NCBI GenBank assembly: GCA_036741775.1
Contig: DAINRQ010000032.1
Span: 1 to 64,000 of the forward strand
Source: JAJKIV01 sp036741775
Lineage (GTDB): Bacteria > Gemmatimonadota > Gemmatimonadetes > Gemmatimonadales > Gemmatimonadaceae
Length of the DNA stretch: 64,000 bases
Reading direction: 5' to 3'
Shown here: piece by piece, positions 34,937 to 43,937 of the stretch
Layout of the letters: every line of letters starts with the position of its first letter
Numbering within the stretch: the first letter of the stretch is position 1
Notes under the pieces: generated by a model
Told to the model about the DNA's origin: nothing
What the model saw: the letters and a program-made list of their open reading frames with translations, nothing else
The model's database searches: none
Position numbers and translations under genes: made by a program

Positions 34937-35920
34937 TCACGCCGTGGTGTCACGATCCATTGGCAGCGGCAAGGCAGAACGCCGGCGACGGCGACGCCCA
35001 CGCGGGGCGGCGCTCATCAGCGCCTCGAGCTCCGCCCACGTGTGACATCCCCGCCCCTGCACTTCGCGCAGCAGCCGTACCAACACTCGCGCAGTGGCGC
35101 GCGCATCGCCACCCGCCCGGTGACGCGACGTGATCTCCACGCCAAAGAAACGCGCGAGGTGGTCGAGCGACCGGCGCGGCAGCTGCGGCAGCACCTTGCG
35201 CGCGAGTTTCACCGTACACAGACGCCGTCCGTCCAGCCGGCCGCCAGTCGCGCGCGTGATCTCACTCGCCACGAAGCGCCAATCGAACGACGCGTTGTGC
35301 GCCACGAACACGTGACCGCGGAGCACGGACGCGACGTCGTCCGCAATGTCGCGGAACGTCGGCGCGTTGCGCACCATGTTCCACGTGATGTTCGTGATCG
35401 CGGTGATCATGGGTGGAATGGGGCGCTGCGGATTCACCAGCGTCTCGAACTCGTGCGTGATCTCTCCGCCCTTCACCACGATCGCGGCGATCTCCGTGAT
35501 CCGGTCACCCGCGAACGCGCGGCCGCCGGTCGTCTCGACATCGACCACCACGTACGAGAGATCCTCGAGGCGGTCCTCTCGGCGCGACGTCGCATTGGGC
35601 GACAGGTTGCCCGCGGCCGAGAGCGGTGGCGCCGCAGACAGCAGCATCGACGACGTCACTGATGACTCGGCGAACGGCTCCACGACGTCGGGCACGAGAC
35701 GCCACCGGCCGTCGTTCTCGCGCGCAAATTCGTCCCAGGGGGCGAGAAGCGCCATCGCCATGTGGTCGGCCACGTAGCGTGGGGGCGCGGGGAGCTGACA
35801 GATGTGCGCGATCAGGTCGACCACGTCGCTCGGGCCGGCAGCGAGAAAGTCCCGCGCGCGCGCGATGAGCACCTGCTCGGCGGGTCGGAGCCGAACACCG
35901 GGCGAACCGTGGGAAGACAT
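34937..35920 (-). CDS. DEDDh 3'-5' exonuclease, DNA polymerase III epsilon-like
   Basis: 327 residues from ATG 35920. Exonuclease core at about 120-295: YVVVDVETTGGRAFAGDRIT (D, E), VFVAHNASFDWRFVASEI (D) and HRAGGDARATARVLV (H, D). The first ~110 residues are an extra helical domain of unknown role, and a run of Arg ends the protein (GRRRRRRSALPLP). It could be a DnaQ-like proofreader or a repair nuclease. Divergent from rex across a 152-bp region. Confidence 0.85.
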   Translation of the reverse strand: MSSHGSPGVRLRPAEQVLIARARDFLAAGPSDVVDLIAHICQLPAPPRYVADHMAMALLAPWDEFARENDGRWRLVPDVVEPFAESSVTSSMLLSAAPPLSAAGNLSPNATSRREDRLEDLSYVVVDVETTGGRAFAGDRITEIAAIVVKGGEITHEFETLVNPQRPIPPMITAITNITWNMVRNAPTFRDIADDVASVLRGHVFVAHNASFDWRFVASEITRATGGRLDGRRLCTVKLARKVLPQLPRRSLDHLARFFGVEITSRHRAGGDARATARVLVRLLREVQGRGCHTWAELEALMSAAPRGRRRRRRSALPLPMDRDTTA

Positions 35921-36005
35921 GGGCGGCAATATAGGCCGGCCGAGTCCCGCCCGGTGACCGAGCATGATTGTGATATTTCTTGGCTCGCCGTGGCGGCGCG
36001 CGGCG

Positions 36006-36024
36006 GATTCCCTATTCCCGATTC
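36006..36024. repeat. heptamer array GATTCCC/TATTCCC/GATTC
   Basis: Two full 7-mers and a partial third, the reverse complement of the GGGAATC unit found at 41571 and 62995. It lies in the exonuclease-rex divergent region. Confidence 0.7.
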
Positions 36025-36037
36025 AGCCGTGCCCGCA

Positions 36038-36043
36038 TAACTT
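36038..36043 (+). promoter_or_regulatory. candidate rex -10 element
   Basis: TAACTT overlaps the first bases of the Rex operator. The -35 (TTCCCG at 36015-36020, 17-bp spacer) is weak. Confidence 0.4.
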
Positions 36044-36059
36044 GTGAATGATTTCACAA
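36042..36059. promoter_or_regulatory. Rex operator
   Basis: TTGTGAATGATTTCACAA is a perfect match to the known Rex consensus TTGTGAANNNNTTCACAA. It overlaps the candidate -10 and ends 13 bp before the rex start codon, so Rex should repress its own gene when NADH is low. Confidence 0.93.
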
Positions 36060-36072
36060 GCTCCCGCGCGCC

Positions 36073-36699
36073 GTGAGACGCATCGCCGATTCAACCGTCC
36101 GACGACTTTCGCTGTACTTGAGATTCCTGGAGGAGTCCGCTCAACGTGGCCTCGTCACGATCTCGAGCGATGAGCTTGCACGTCGCGGCGGGACGACGTC
36201 AGCCCAGGTGCGAAAGGATCTGTCGTTCTTTGGTTCGTTCGGCAAGCGCGGGCTCGGCTATTCGGTGCCGGAGCTCACCGAGTCGCTTCGCGAGATTCTC
36301 GGACTTCGGCGTGACTGGCAAGTCATCATCGTCGGCGCCGGAAAGATCGGCACCGCGCTCGCCCAGTACCGCGGCTTTCGTCAGCGCGGCTTTCGCGTCG
36401 TCGCGGTGTACGACCGCGATCCGAAGAAGATCGGGACGCAGTGGGATTCGCTCACCGTCCGTGACATGGCCGACATCGAGCACGACATCGAGCGCGAGCA
36501 TCCCGACATCGCCGTCCTCGCGACGCCCGGCGAGGAAGCGCAGGCGGTGGTCGACCGCCTCGTTCGGGCCGGCATTCGCGCCGTGCTCAATTTCGCGCCG
36601 GTTCAGATCCATGTTCCGGCCGACGTGACGTTGAAGAACGTCAACATGGCGATGGAGCTCGAGGGACTGTCCTTCGCGCTCACGAACCGCGATCGCTGA
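36073..36699 (+). CDS. rex: redox-sensing transcriptional repressor Rex
   Basis: Senses the NADH/NAD+ ratio. 208 residues from GTG 36073. Winged-helix N domain (RRLSLYLRFLEESAQRGLVT, TTSAQVRKDLSFFGSFGKRG), then a Rossmann domain (VIIVGAGKIGTALAQYRGF, VYDRDPKKIG) and the domain-swapped C-terminal helix. A perfect Rex operator lies just upstream. The 3' end overlaps the convergent ksgA by 20 bp. Confidence 0.96.
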   Translation: MRRIADSTVRRLSLYLRFLEESAQRGLVTISSDELARRGGTTSAQVRKDLSFFGSFGKRGLGYSVPELTESLREILGLRRDWQVIIVGAGKIGTALAQYRGFRQRGFRVVAVYDRDPKKIGTQWDSLTVRDMADIEHDIEREHPDIAVLATPGEEAQAVVDRLVRAGIRAVLNFAPVQIHVPADVTLKNVNMAMELEGLSFALTNRDR

Positions 36700-37528
36700 C
36701 AGCCGCGATCGCTGCGAGCAGCCGCGCGAACGCCTCGGGCGACAGCGACTCGGGACGCAGCTCGGCATCGAGTCCCGCGCGCGCAAGTATCGCGTCTGCG
36801 CGATCCACGTCGACTCGCGCCACGGTGCGTACGACGCGACGTAGCTGTTTTCGCCGCAGGCTGAACGCATCCTGCACGAGCCGCCGATACGGTTCTTCCA
36901 ACTGCGGCGGCACCACCGGGTCCGCGCGCGGTGTCACGCGTAGCACGGCCGACTCCACTGACGGTGGAGGACGAAATGCGGCAGCCGGCACTCGCGCTAC
37001 GAGCTCGGCCGTCGCGACAGCCTGCACGTTCACGGAGAGCGCGCCGTAGGTCTTCGACCCGGGCTGCGCGGCCACACGCTCCGCGACCTCTCGCTGTACG
37101 AGAAACACCGCCCGTCGCGGTCGCGGTGATGCGAGCGCGTGAAAGAGGATGGGGGTCGTGATGTAATACGGGACGTTGCCACAGACGATGAAGTCCGGCG
37201 TGCCAGCGGCATCCGCCAGGGTCAGGTCGAGGACGTCGCGTTCGATGACCTCCACGTTGCCCGCCGCGCCGTACCGCTCGCGTAGATACGGCACGAGGTC
37301 GCGATCGAGCTCGATCGCGACGACGCGCCCGGCACGCGCCGCCAGCAAGTCCGTCAACGCGCCGCGCCCCGGGCCGATCTCCACGACGGTATCGTCGCTC
37401 GTGGGCGCCAGCGCGTCGGCAATGCGCTCGAGCGCGCGGCGGTCGACGAGGAAATGCTGCCCGAGTCGTTTACGTGGCCGCGGCAGCGACGGGTCGTCCG
37501 CCCGGTCGCGCGGGGTGCGGTCGCGCAC
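36680..37528 (-). CDS. rsmA: 16S rRNA dimethyladenosine transferase
   Basis: KsgA: dimethylates A1518 and A1519. 282 residues. RKRLGQHFLVDRRALERIAD, SAM motif VVEIGPGRGALTDLLAA, acidic VVAIELDRDLVPYLRERYG and catalytic FIVCGNVPYYITTPILFHAL. C-terminal RNA-binding helical domain present. It follows rsbU by 10 bp. Confidence 0.96.
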   Translation of the reverse strand: MRDRTPRDRADDPSLPRPRKRLGQHFLVDRRALERIADALAPTSDDTVVEIGPGRGALTDLLAARAGRVVAIELDRDLVPYLRERYGAAGNVEVIERDVLDLTLADAAGTPDFIVCGNVPYYITTPILFHALASPRPRRAVFLVQREVAERVAAQPGSKTYGALSVNVQAVATAELVARVPAAAFRPPPSVESAVLRVTPRADPVVPPQLEEPYRRLVQDAFSLRRKQLRRVVRTVARVDVDRADAILARAGLDAELRPESLSPEAFARLLAAIAAVSDRGS

Positions 37529-37538
37529 GTCGGTCTCG

Positions 37539-39134
37539 TTAGGTCCGGACGATCACCAGGGCGAGATCGTCCGGGCGCGGCGACTCGCCGACGTGAGCGC
37601 TGAGCGCGTCGAACACGCGCTCGAGAATCGCCGAGGTGGGCTCATGCCGGTGACGCGACACGATGTCGATCACCGGCTGCTCGCCGAGACGCACGCCGGC
37701 GTGGTTGCGCGCGTCACTCACCCCGTCGGTGAACAGCAACAACAGGTCGGCGCCACGCTGCCACTGCCGGGCCGCGCCGTCGGGACGTCCGGTCGTCATG
37801 CCGAGGGGAGGATCGAGCGCCGGCAGGCGAGACACCGTCCCGTCGCCGGCGATCACGAACGCGTGCGGATGCCCGGTGTTCGCGTATCGCAAGACCCCCG
37901 CTGTGGGGTCGATCACGCCGTAGAAGACGGTGATGAACATCTCCGTCGACTCGAGCTCGTCACGCAGCGACGCGAGCAGCGCGCTCAGCGTCTCGGCGGC
38001 ATCGATCGTCGTCTGGGCGTGGATCGCCGACGCGCTCATCGCGAGTGCCATGATGAGCGCCGCGCGGTAGCCGTGGCTGGAGACGTCGCCGATCATGACG
38101 CCAGTGCGCCGCCCGCCGAGCCGGAAGAGGTGATAGAAGTCCCCGCCCACGCTCTCGGCGGGAAGCACCCGCGCGGCCACTTCGGCCTCGGGCGCAACGA
38201 CCGTCGGCGCCGGCAGGAGCTTCATCTGCAGGTCGTGGGCGAGGCTCATCTCGTACGAGAGCCGCTGCTGATCGATCGACGCGCTCACGAGCCGCGCGTT
38301 CTGGATCGCCGTGCCGATCTGCGTCGCGATGGCTTCGACGAGCTTCTGGTCTCCGGCGGAAAACGGCTGACCGGACCGACGATCTGACAGGTTCACGACG
38401 CCGAGCGGGCGACTGCCGTCAGGCCCGGTCCACATGATCGGGACCGAGAGCATGGTGCCGCGGCGGTAGAGTTGCTCCCGCTCGTACACCATCTCGTTCT
38501 CCTCGGCGATCATGGAGCGACGTGTCCGGAACACGGTCGCCGAGACGCTCGACTTGTCGCTCGCGTCGATGGATGGCGGGGCCTCCTCCCCCACACCGAG
38601 CGCCGCGACGACATCGAGTGTGTCCGTTTCAGGCTCGTGCACGAGGATCGACGCGCGCCGAGCGCCAACCGTCTCCGAGATCTCGTGGAGGATGGTGGCG
38701 GCGGCCTCGCGCAGCGATACCGTGCGCCCGAGGATCTCGCTCGTGGTGTAGAGCAGGTTGATTTCTTCGTAGCGCTCGGCGAGCTCGTTTGCCGCGTGTT
38801 CAACCTCGAGCGATGCTTGCAGGTAATGCGTGACCACGGGGAGCAGGAACTTGAGCCAGCCGCTCGCGGGGGCGGCCCGGTTCGCACACGGGCCGAGGGC
38901 GAGCCATGCGCGACGGGGTCCGGGCAGCGACGCGACGAGCATGCTCCCGTTGGCCGTGTGGACCTCGACAGGCGGGCCGCCGACCGGGATGAGATCGACG
39001 ACCGCTGGAGGATCGCCCGCGGGCGTGCCCACCTCGGCGGTGAGCGGGCCGCCGCCCGGCGGCTGCGTCCAGACGACGGCGCCGCACTGCGTAGCCTCGG
39101 TGAACGAGGCGAGCACTGCGCCGAGCTCTTTCAC
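37539..39134 (-). CDS. PP2C-type (SpoIIE/RsbU) phosphatase with GAF domain
   Basis: 531 residues. N-terminal ~120 residues of unknown fold; GAF domain about 125-285 (LYTTSEILGRTVSLREAAAT, TMLSVPIMWTGPDGSRPLGV); PP2C/SpoIIE domain about 310-531 with ESVGGDFYHLFRLGGRRTGV, MIGDVSSHGYRAALIMALAM and ADLLLLFTDGVSDARNHAGV. Expected to dephosphorylate the STAS antagonist encoded upstream. The ATG overlaps the stop of the anti-sigma kinase gene; the TAA stop is inside a CGTTAGG-type motif. Confidence 0.92.
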   Translation of the reverse strand: MKELGAVLASFTEATQCGAVVWTQPPGGGPLTAEVGTPAGDPPAVVDLIPVGGPPVEVHTANGSMLVASLPGPRRAWLALGPCANRAAPASGWLKFLLPVVTHYLQASLEVEHAANELAERYEEINLLYTTSEILGRTVSLREAAATILHEISETVGARRASILVHEPETDTLDVVAALGVGEEAPPSIDASDKSSVSATVFRTRRSMIAEENEMVYEREQLYRRGTMLSVPIMWTGPDGSRPLGVVNLSDRRSGQPFSAGDQKLVEAIATQIGTAIQNARLVSASIDQQRLSYEMSLAHDLQMKLLPAPTVVAPEAEVAARVLPAESVGGDFYHLFRLGGRRTGVMIGDVSSHGYRAALIMALAMSASAIHAQTTIDAAETLSALLASLRDELESTEMFITVFYGVIDPTAGVLRYANTGHPHAFVIAGDGTVSRLPALDPPLGMTTGRPDGAARQWQRGADLLLLFTDGVSDARNHAGVRLGEQPVIDIVSRHRHEPTSAILERVFDALSAHVGESPRPDDLALVIVRT

Positions 39135-39601
39135 GAACGTCGGAGCGTTAGGCGAACGACGTTGCGCGCGTCATCGTCGAAGCGCTCGACGCGATCCATG
39201 AGAGACCGCATGAGAAACAGCCCGCGCCCGTCTTCGCGCTCGATGTTCTCAGGGCTGGTGGAGTCGACGGTGCAGGCATCGAGGTCGAAGCCCGCCCCCT
39301 CATCCGCGACCTCGAGCACGAGCGCGCTGTCGCTCACCATGGCGCGGACGCGAACCTGTTTGTCGCGGTTACCGCGGTTGCCGCGCAGGATCGCGTTACT
39401 GAGTGCCTCGGTGAGCGCCACAGGAACGTTGAGCGCGCACTGGCGCGGGGAGAGCTCCAGGTCTCGGCATTGCTGCGTGACTTGTTCGACGATCGGCTCG
39501 ATCTCCCGTACGTCGCTGGGAATGAGCCGATCGAAGGCCACGCGCGCGGGCGCGACGCGATCGCTCTCTCGCTGGTCTGCGCTCTCGCCGCCAGGTGTCA
39601 T
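39131..39601 (-). CDS. RsbW-like anti-sigma serine kinase (HATPase_c)
   Basis: 156 residues from ATG 39601 (MTPGGESADQRES). GHKL ATPase boxes: N box VALTEALSNAILRGNRGN, G1 LEVADEGAGFDLDAC, G2 EDGRGLFLMRSLMDRVERF. It would phosphorylate the STAS protein and bind a sigma factor or other client. No sigma gene is adjacent, so the client is unknown. Confidence 0.9.
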   Translation of the reverse strand: MTPGGESADQRESDRVAPARVAFDRLIPSDVREIEPIVEQVTQQCRDLELSPRQCALNVPVALTEALSNAILRGNRGNRDKQVRVRAMVSDSALVLEVADEGAGFDLDACTVDSTSPENIEREDGRGLFLMRSLMDRVERFDDDARNVVRLTLRRS

Positions 39602-39695
39602 TGAGGGCCGGTCAAGGAATGAGGCGCAGCGAGGCCTGAACTGCCCCACTGCGCCTGTGTTCTGGGAAGAAGACCGCTGAAAGCGGTCGGACGTT

Positions 39696-40028
39696 TCAGA
39701 ACGATTCCAGCGCGCGCTCGCGAGTGTCGGCGATCTGGAACAGCGTGTCGAGCTTGGTCAGCTCGAACAGTGTCTTCAGGTCGTCGTTGAGGTTCGCGAG
39801 GCGCAGTTCCCCCCCCTGCTCACGGATCTTCTTCGACAGTGAGACGAGGACGCCGAGCCCCGAGCTGTCGATATAGCCGGTCTGGCTGAAGTCGATCAGA
39901 AACTTCTTCTCGCCCTTCTCGAGTTCGTCGAGGACTTTCTGCTTCAGCTCCTGGCGATTGCCGACGATGAGCTGGCCTTCGACATCCACCACGCAAATCT
40001 CTCCCTGCTTCTTGATCGAGAAGCTCAT
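39696..40028 (-). CDS. STAS-domain anti-anti-sigma factor (RsbV-like)
   Basis: 110 residues. ICVVDVEGQLIVGNRQELKQ, then FLIDFSQTGYIDSSGLGVLV, where the Ser pair (S55/S56) is the phosphorylation site of the family. First gene of the rsbV-rsbW-rsbU partner-switching trio, 27 bp downstream of pta. Confidence 0.92.
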   Translation of the reverse strand: MSFSIKKQGEICVVDVEGQLIVGNRQELKQKVLDELEKGEKKFLIDFSQTGYIDSSGLGVLVSLSKKIREQGGELRLANLNDDLKTLFELTKLDTLFQIADTRERALESF

Positions 40029-40055
40029 GACTCCGTTCTCCCAGAGGGCTTGACG

Positions 40056-41075
40056 CTACACGGTGCCTGTATTCCCCGCCTGCAGCGCGGTAATTGCGGC
40101 GACGTTGATAATGTCATCCGGCGACGCGCCACGCGAGAGATCGCTGCAAGGTCGTGCGAGCCCCTGCACGATCGGCCCGATCGCGGCCGCGCGTGCGATC
40201 CGCTCGACGAGCTTGTATGCGACGTTCCCGGCGTCGAGCGACGGAAACACCAGCACGTTGGCGCGCCCTGCCACCATGCTGTCGGGTGCCTTACGATGGC
40301 CCACCGAAGGGATCAGCGCGGCATCTCCTTGCAATTCTCCATCCACGGCGAGTGAGGGAGCCTTCGCGCGAACGAGCGCGAGCGCCTCGCGCACGAGATT
40401 CACGGACGCCCCGGCGCCGCTGCCAAGCGTCGAGAAAGATAGCATGGCCACGCAAGGCTCGTCGCCCACGACGCGGTGGCGGTCGGTGGCCGCGGCGAGC
40501 GCGATGTCGGCAAGCTGCTCCGCCGTAGGGTACGGGATCACCGCGCAATCCGTGAACGTCAGCACTTCGCCGGCGTCGCCGCGGAAGGCGGACGTCACCA
40601 TGTAGAACGCGCTCGAGACCGTACGGACGCCGTTCGCGGGACCGATGAGCCAGAGCGCCGCGCGAAGCACATCCGCCGTGGTGTACACGCACCCGGCCAC
40701 GCAGCCATCGGCTTCACCGTGGCGAACGAGGTCATCGGCCACGAAGAGCGGGTGCGACGCGTACTCTGCCGCCTCCGAGGCGGTCATGCCCCTTTTGCTC
40801 CGGGCCGCCAGCACATCGGCCGCCGTGCGGTCGCGTACGGTGCTGTCGCGCGGGTCCACGGTCTCGACTCCAAGCGCACGCACGGCAGCATGCGTGTCGG
40901 GCGCCCGCGGATCGAGGACCGCAATGGGCTCGACGATGCGTTCGCGCGCGAGAACCGCGATGGCGTCCCTCACGCGCAGATCGGCCGTTTCGGGGAACGC
41001 GATCCTGCGCGGGCGCCGCGCCGCACGCGCGCGAACCAGCTCGATGAATCCCGCGGAGGCGGGGAGGGTCGTCAT
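40056..41075 (-). CDS. pta: phosphate acetyltransferase
   Basis: Interconverts acetyl-CoA and acetyl phosphate. 339 residues, the short (catalytic-domain-only) form. RRIAFPETADLRVRDAIAVL, GMTASEAAEYASHPLFVADD, GCVYTTADVLRAALWLIGP, MLSFSTLGSGAGASVNLVRE and the C-terminal VLVFPSLDAGNVAYKLVERI. No ackA is next to it. Follows coaD by 6 bp. Confidence 0.92.
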   Translation of the reverse strand: MTTLPASAGFIELVRARAARRPRRIAFPETADLRVRDAIAVLARERIVEPIAVLDPRAPDTHAAVRALGVETVDPRDSTVRDRTAADVLAARSKRGMTASEAAEYASHPLFVADDLVRHGEADGCVAGCVYTTADVLRAALWLIGPANGVRTVSSAFYMVTSAFRGDAGEVLTFTDCAVIPYPTAEQLADIALAAATDRHRVVGDEPCVAMLSFSTLGSGAGASVNLVREALALVRAKAPSLAVDGELQGDAALIPSVGHRKAPDSMVAGRANVLVFPSLDAGNVAYKLVERIARAAAIGPIVQGLARPCSDLSRGASPDDIINVAAITALQAGNTGTV

Positions 41076-41081
41076 CGCGGG

Positions 41082-41564
41082 TCAGTCAGACTGGAGCCGC
41101 GCACGGAGTGCCGTGGCGACCACCGGGTGAACCAACCCCGTCACGTCGCCCTTGAACTTCGCGACCTCGCGGACGAGGCTCGAGCTGATGTAGGTCGTTT
41201 CGAGGGAGGGGACCATGAACACCGTCTCGAGTCCCGGAGACAGGTGACGGTTCATGAGTGCCATCTGGAACTCGTACTCGAAGTCGGCGACCGCACGCAG
41301 TCCGCGGATGATGAGTCCTGCGCCGACCGACCGCGCGAAGTCGACGAGCAACCCGTCGAACTGGCGCACGTCGACGCGCGTCTCGTCACCAACCGCCGCA
41401 CGGATGAAGCCGACTCGCTCCTCCAACGTGAATAGCGGCTTCTTCGCGATGTTGGTGGCCACGGCAACCACGAGGCGATCGACGAACGCGAGGCTGCGTC
41501 GAATGAGATCCTCGTGTCCCTTGGTGATCGGGTCGAAGCTGCCGGCGTATACGGCGGTTCGCAT
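41082..41564 (-). CDS. coaD: pantetheine-phosphate adenylyltransferase
   Basis: Penultimate step of CoA synthesis. 160 residues. Nucleotidyltransferase motif YAGSFDPITKGHEDLIRRSL (T/HxGH) and the C-terminal ETTYISSSLVREVAKFKGDV. Together with pta it puts CoA supply and acetyl-CoA use in one operon. Confidence 0.96.
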   Translation of the reverse strand: MRTAVYAGSFDPITKGHEDLIRRSLAFVDRLVVAVATNIAKKPLFTLEERVGFIRAAVGDETRVDVRQFDGLLVDFARSVGAGLIIRGLRAVADFEYEFQMALMNRHLSPGLETVFMVPSLETTYISSSLVREVAKFKGDVTGLVHPVVATALRARLQSD

Positions 41565-41570
41565 TTTCGT

Positions 41571-41598
41571 CGGGAATCGGGAATCGGGAATCGGGAAT
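41571..41598. repeat. heptamer array, 4 x CGGGAAT
   Basis: Four perfect tandem units a few bases upstream of coaD, in the rsmD-coaD gap. Confidence 0.93.
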
Positions 41599-41620
41599 GG
41601 AAACCGCTGACGTCGTGATC

Positions 41621-42145
41621 CTAAGGGGCGGGCCCTACCGAGTAGAACGTGATCGCGGTCGAGCCATACCGCCGAGTGTCGCCGTCGGGCATCGCCTCCT
41701 TCACCGCGTGCTCGACACCGAGCAGCGTTGCAAACGGGACCTCGAGCCAGTGCTCGACGACCCGTGTCGCGAGGCCGTGGTCATACGGCGGATCCGCAAA
41801 CGCCACATCGAACGCGCCCGGCTCGAGCTTTTCGATGAACCGCATGGCGTCCGCGCGATGGACGCGAACGGCATCGCCGGCATCGAGCGCCGCGGCGTTC
41901 TCGCGAATGGCCTTGATTCCGGCCTGACTCACTTCCACGAGGTCCGCGGACGCCGCGCCGCGCGACAGGGCCTCGAGTCCCAGCGCACCCGAGCCGGCGA
42001 AGAGGTCGAGCACCCGCGCGTCGGCGAGGTAGGGCTGGACGATGCTCATCCAAGCCTCGCGCACCCGGTCGCCGGTTGGGCGGACCCGGGCGTCGGCGGG
42101 GGGACGAATGCGCCGGCCGCGCCAGCGTCCGGCGACGATGCGCAT
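41621..42145 (-). CDS. rsmD: 16S rRNA (guanine-966-N2)-methyltransferase
   Basis: 174 residues. MRIVAGRWRGRRIRPPADAR, RPTGDRVREAWMSIVQPYLA, SAM motif VLDLFAGSGALGLEALSRGA and catalytic FADPPYDHGL. Standard RsmD. It begins 2 bp after the recJ stop. Confidence 0.95.
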   Translation of the reverse strand: MRIVAGRWRGRRIRPPADARVRPTGDRVREAWMSIVQPYLADARVLDLFAGSGALGLEALSRGAASADLVEVSQAGIKAIRENAAALDAGDAVRVHRADAMRFIEKLEPGAFDVAFADPPYDHGLATRVVEHWLEVPFATLLGVEHAVKEAMPDGDTRRYGSTAITFYSVGPAP

Positions 42146-42147
42146 GC

Positions 42148-43899
42148 CTAACGCGGGTCCGGGGCGGCCCCAGCGCCGGTGACGCGAAGGTCGGCGAGAC
42201 GCAGCTGGAGCTTCGTCTCACCCTGGTACGTGTCCCGCTCGATGCGATACGCGATGTCGAGTCGGCTCTCGGGCCCGAGCTCGGCCGCGAGATCGCCCAT
42301 CCCCCAGCCGAGGGCATCGCGATCGCGTACCGCGCCCGCGATGCGAAGCTTGAGGCCATCCGTGCCGACCACACGAGCCGGCGCCGCGAGCCGAACGTTG
42401 CGGGACAGGAACACCGGTGACGGGTTGCCGACCCCGAACGGCTCGAAGTGCCGCAGCAGCGTCTCCAGCTCGTCGGTGACTTCATCGATCGAGATCTCGG
42501 CGTCGATGCGAAGCTCCGGGAAGAGGTCTTCGGGCCTGAGCCGCGCGCGAGCGACCTCGTTGAAGCGGCGCGCGAACTCGTCCACCTTTGTCGCCTCGAT
42601 CGTGACGCCAGCGGCTGCCTTGTGACCGCCGAACCTCGCGAGGAGGTCGCGGCATTCACTCAGCCCGGCGTGCAGATCGAACGGCGCTGGTGCGCGGCCC
42701 GAGCCTTTTCCCGTATCGCCGTCGAGGGCGATGAGGACCGTGGGCCGTGCGGTCTCCTCGACGATGCGCGAGGCGACGATGCCGATGACACCCGGATGCC
42801 ATCCCTGCTCCGCCAACACGATCCCGTACGTGTTGTCGAGGTCGAGCGCGTCGACGCGCCGCCTGGCGGCTTCGAGCGTGCCGCGGTCGATCTCCTGGCG
42901 CTTGCGGTTCATCTCCTCGAGCTCACGCGCCAGGCGGTTCGCTTTCGGTTCGTGCTCCGACATCAGCAGCTCCACGCCGCGGAGCGCGTGATCCAGTCGA
43001 CCCACGGCGTTCAGACGCGGCGCAAGCAGGAACCCGACGCGCCCCGCCGTGAGCGGGCGCCCCTCGACACCCGACGCTCGCATGAGCGCGCGCAGGCCCT
43101 GGTGCGGGCTGTCTGCCATCAATCGCAGCCCGTAGCGCGCGAAGATCCGGTTCTCGCCACGCAACGGGGCGACGTCCGCGATAGTCGCGAGCGCGACGAG
43201 GTCCAGCATGTTGTACACGGGATTCGCGTTCGCGCCGAGCTTTTCGGCAAGCGCCAGCATCAGCTTGAACGCGACCCCAACGGCCGCGAGGTCGCGATCG
43301 GGGTACTGGGAACCTGGCCGCTTCGGGTTCAGAATGGCCAGGCACTCGGGCAACGGCCCGCCTGGCAAGTGGTGATCGGTGACGATCACGTCGATCCCCG
43401 ACTCGCACAGGGCGCGAATGGGCTCGAGCGCGCTTGTCCCGCAATCGCACGTGACGACGAGGCGGGCACCCACCTCACGAGCCGCCCGAACGCCGGCGTC
43501 GCTCAGGTCGTAGCCGTCCTCCAGCCGCCGCGGAATGAAGGGAACCGGCTTGGCGCCGAAGTACCGCAGCGACCGCGTGAGGAGCGTGGTCGCGCAGATG
43601 CCGTCAACGTCGTAGTCCCCGTGAATGAGCACGGTCTCGCCGTCGCGCGAGGCGCGCACGAGCCGCTCGAGGGCAACTTCGGCATCCGGCAACGACAGCG
43701 GCGAGTGAAGCCGTTCCAGGCGCGGGCGAAGGAACTCCTTTGCCGGTTCGACGCCCGAATGGCCACGAACGAGCAGCAGCCGGCACACCAGCGGCGGCAG
43801 ATGCAGCTCATCCGCGAGTGCCCGGACGTGAGCCTCGTCGGGCTCGGCGGAGAAAACCCAACGTGGCTTGAGGCGGGTGCGAGCAGGCGGTGCAGTCAC
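42148..43899 (-). CDS. recJ: single-stranded-DNA-specific exonuclease RecJ
   Basis: 5'-3' exonuclease in repair and RecF-type recombination. 583 residues. DHH-family motifs: VLIHGDYDVDGICATTLLTR, VVTCDCGTSALEPI, VIVTDHHLPGGPLPECLAIL, and the DHHA1 part with IVEETARPTVLIALDGDTGK, SGRAPAPFDLHAGLSECRDL and RFGGHKAAAGVTI. GTG start. The stop TAG lies in CGTTAGGC. Confidence 0.95.
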   Translation of the reverse strand: MTAPPARTRLKPRWVFSAEPDEAHVRALADELHLPPLVCRLLLVRGHSGVEPAKEFLRPRLERLHSPLSLPDAEVALERLVRASRDGETVLIHGDYDVDGICATTLLTRSLRYFGAKPVPFIPRRLEDGYDLSDAGVRAAREVGARLVVTCDCGTSALEPIRALCESGIDVIVTDHHLPGGPLPECLAILNPKRPGSQYPDRDLAAVGVAFKLMLALAEKLGANANPVYNMLDLVALATIADVAPLRGENRIFARYGLRLMADSPHQGLRALMRASGVEGRPLTAGRVGFLLAPRLNAVGRLDHALRGVELLMSEHEPKANRLARELEEMNRKRQEIDRGTLEAARRRVDALDLDNTYGIVLAEQGWHPGVIGIVASRIVEETARPTVLIALDGDTGKGSGRAPAPFDLHAGLSECRDLLARFGGHKAAAGVTIEATKVDEFARRFNEVARARLRPEDLFPELRIDAEISIDEVTDELETLLRHFEPFGVGNPSPVFLSRNVRLAAPARVVGTDGLKLRIAGAVRDRDALGWGMGDLAAELGPESRLDIAYRIERDTYQGETKLQLRLADLRVTGAGAAPDPR

Positions 43900-43937
43900 G
43901 CCGTCAAGCTATCGGGACCCCCCGGGGGCTACAAGCA

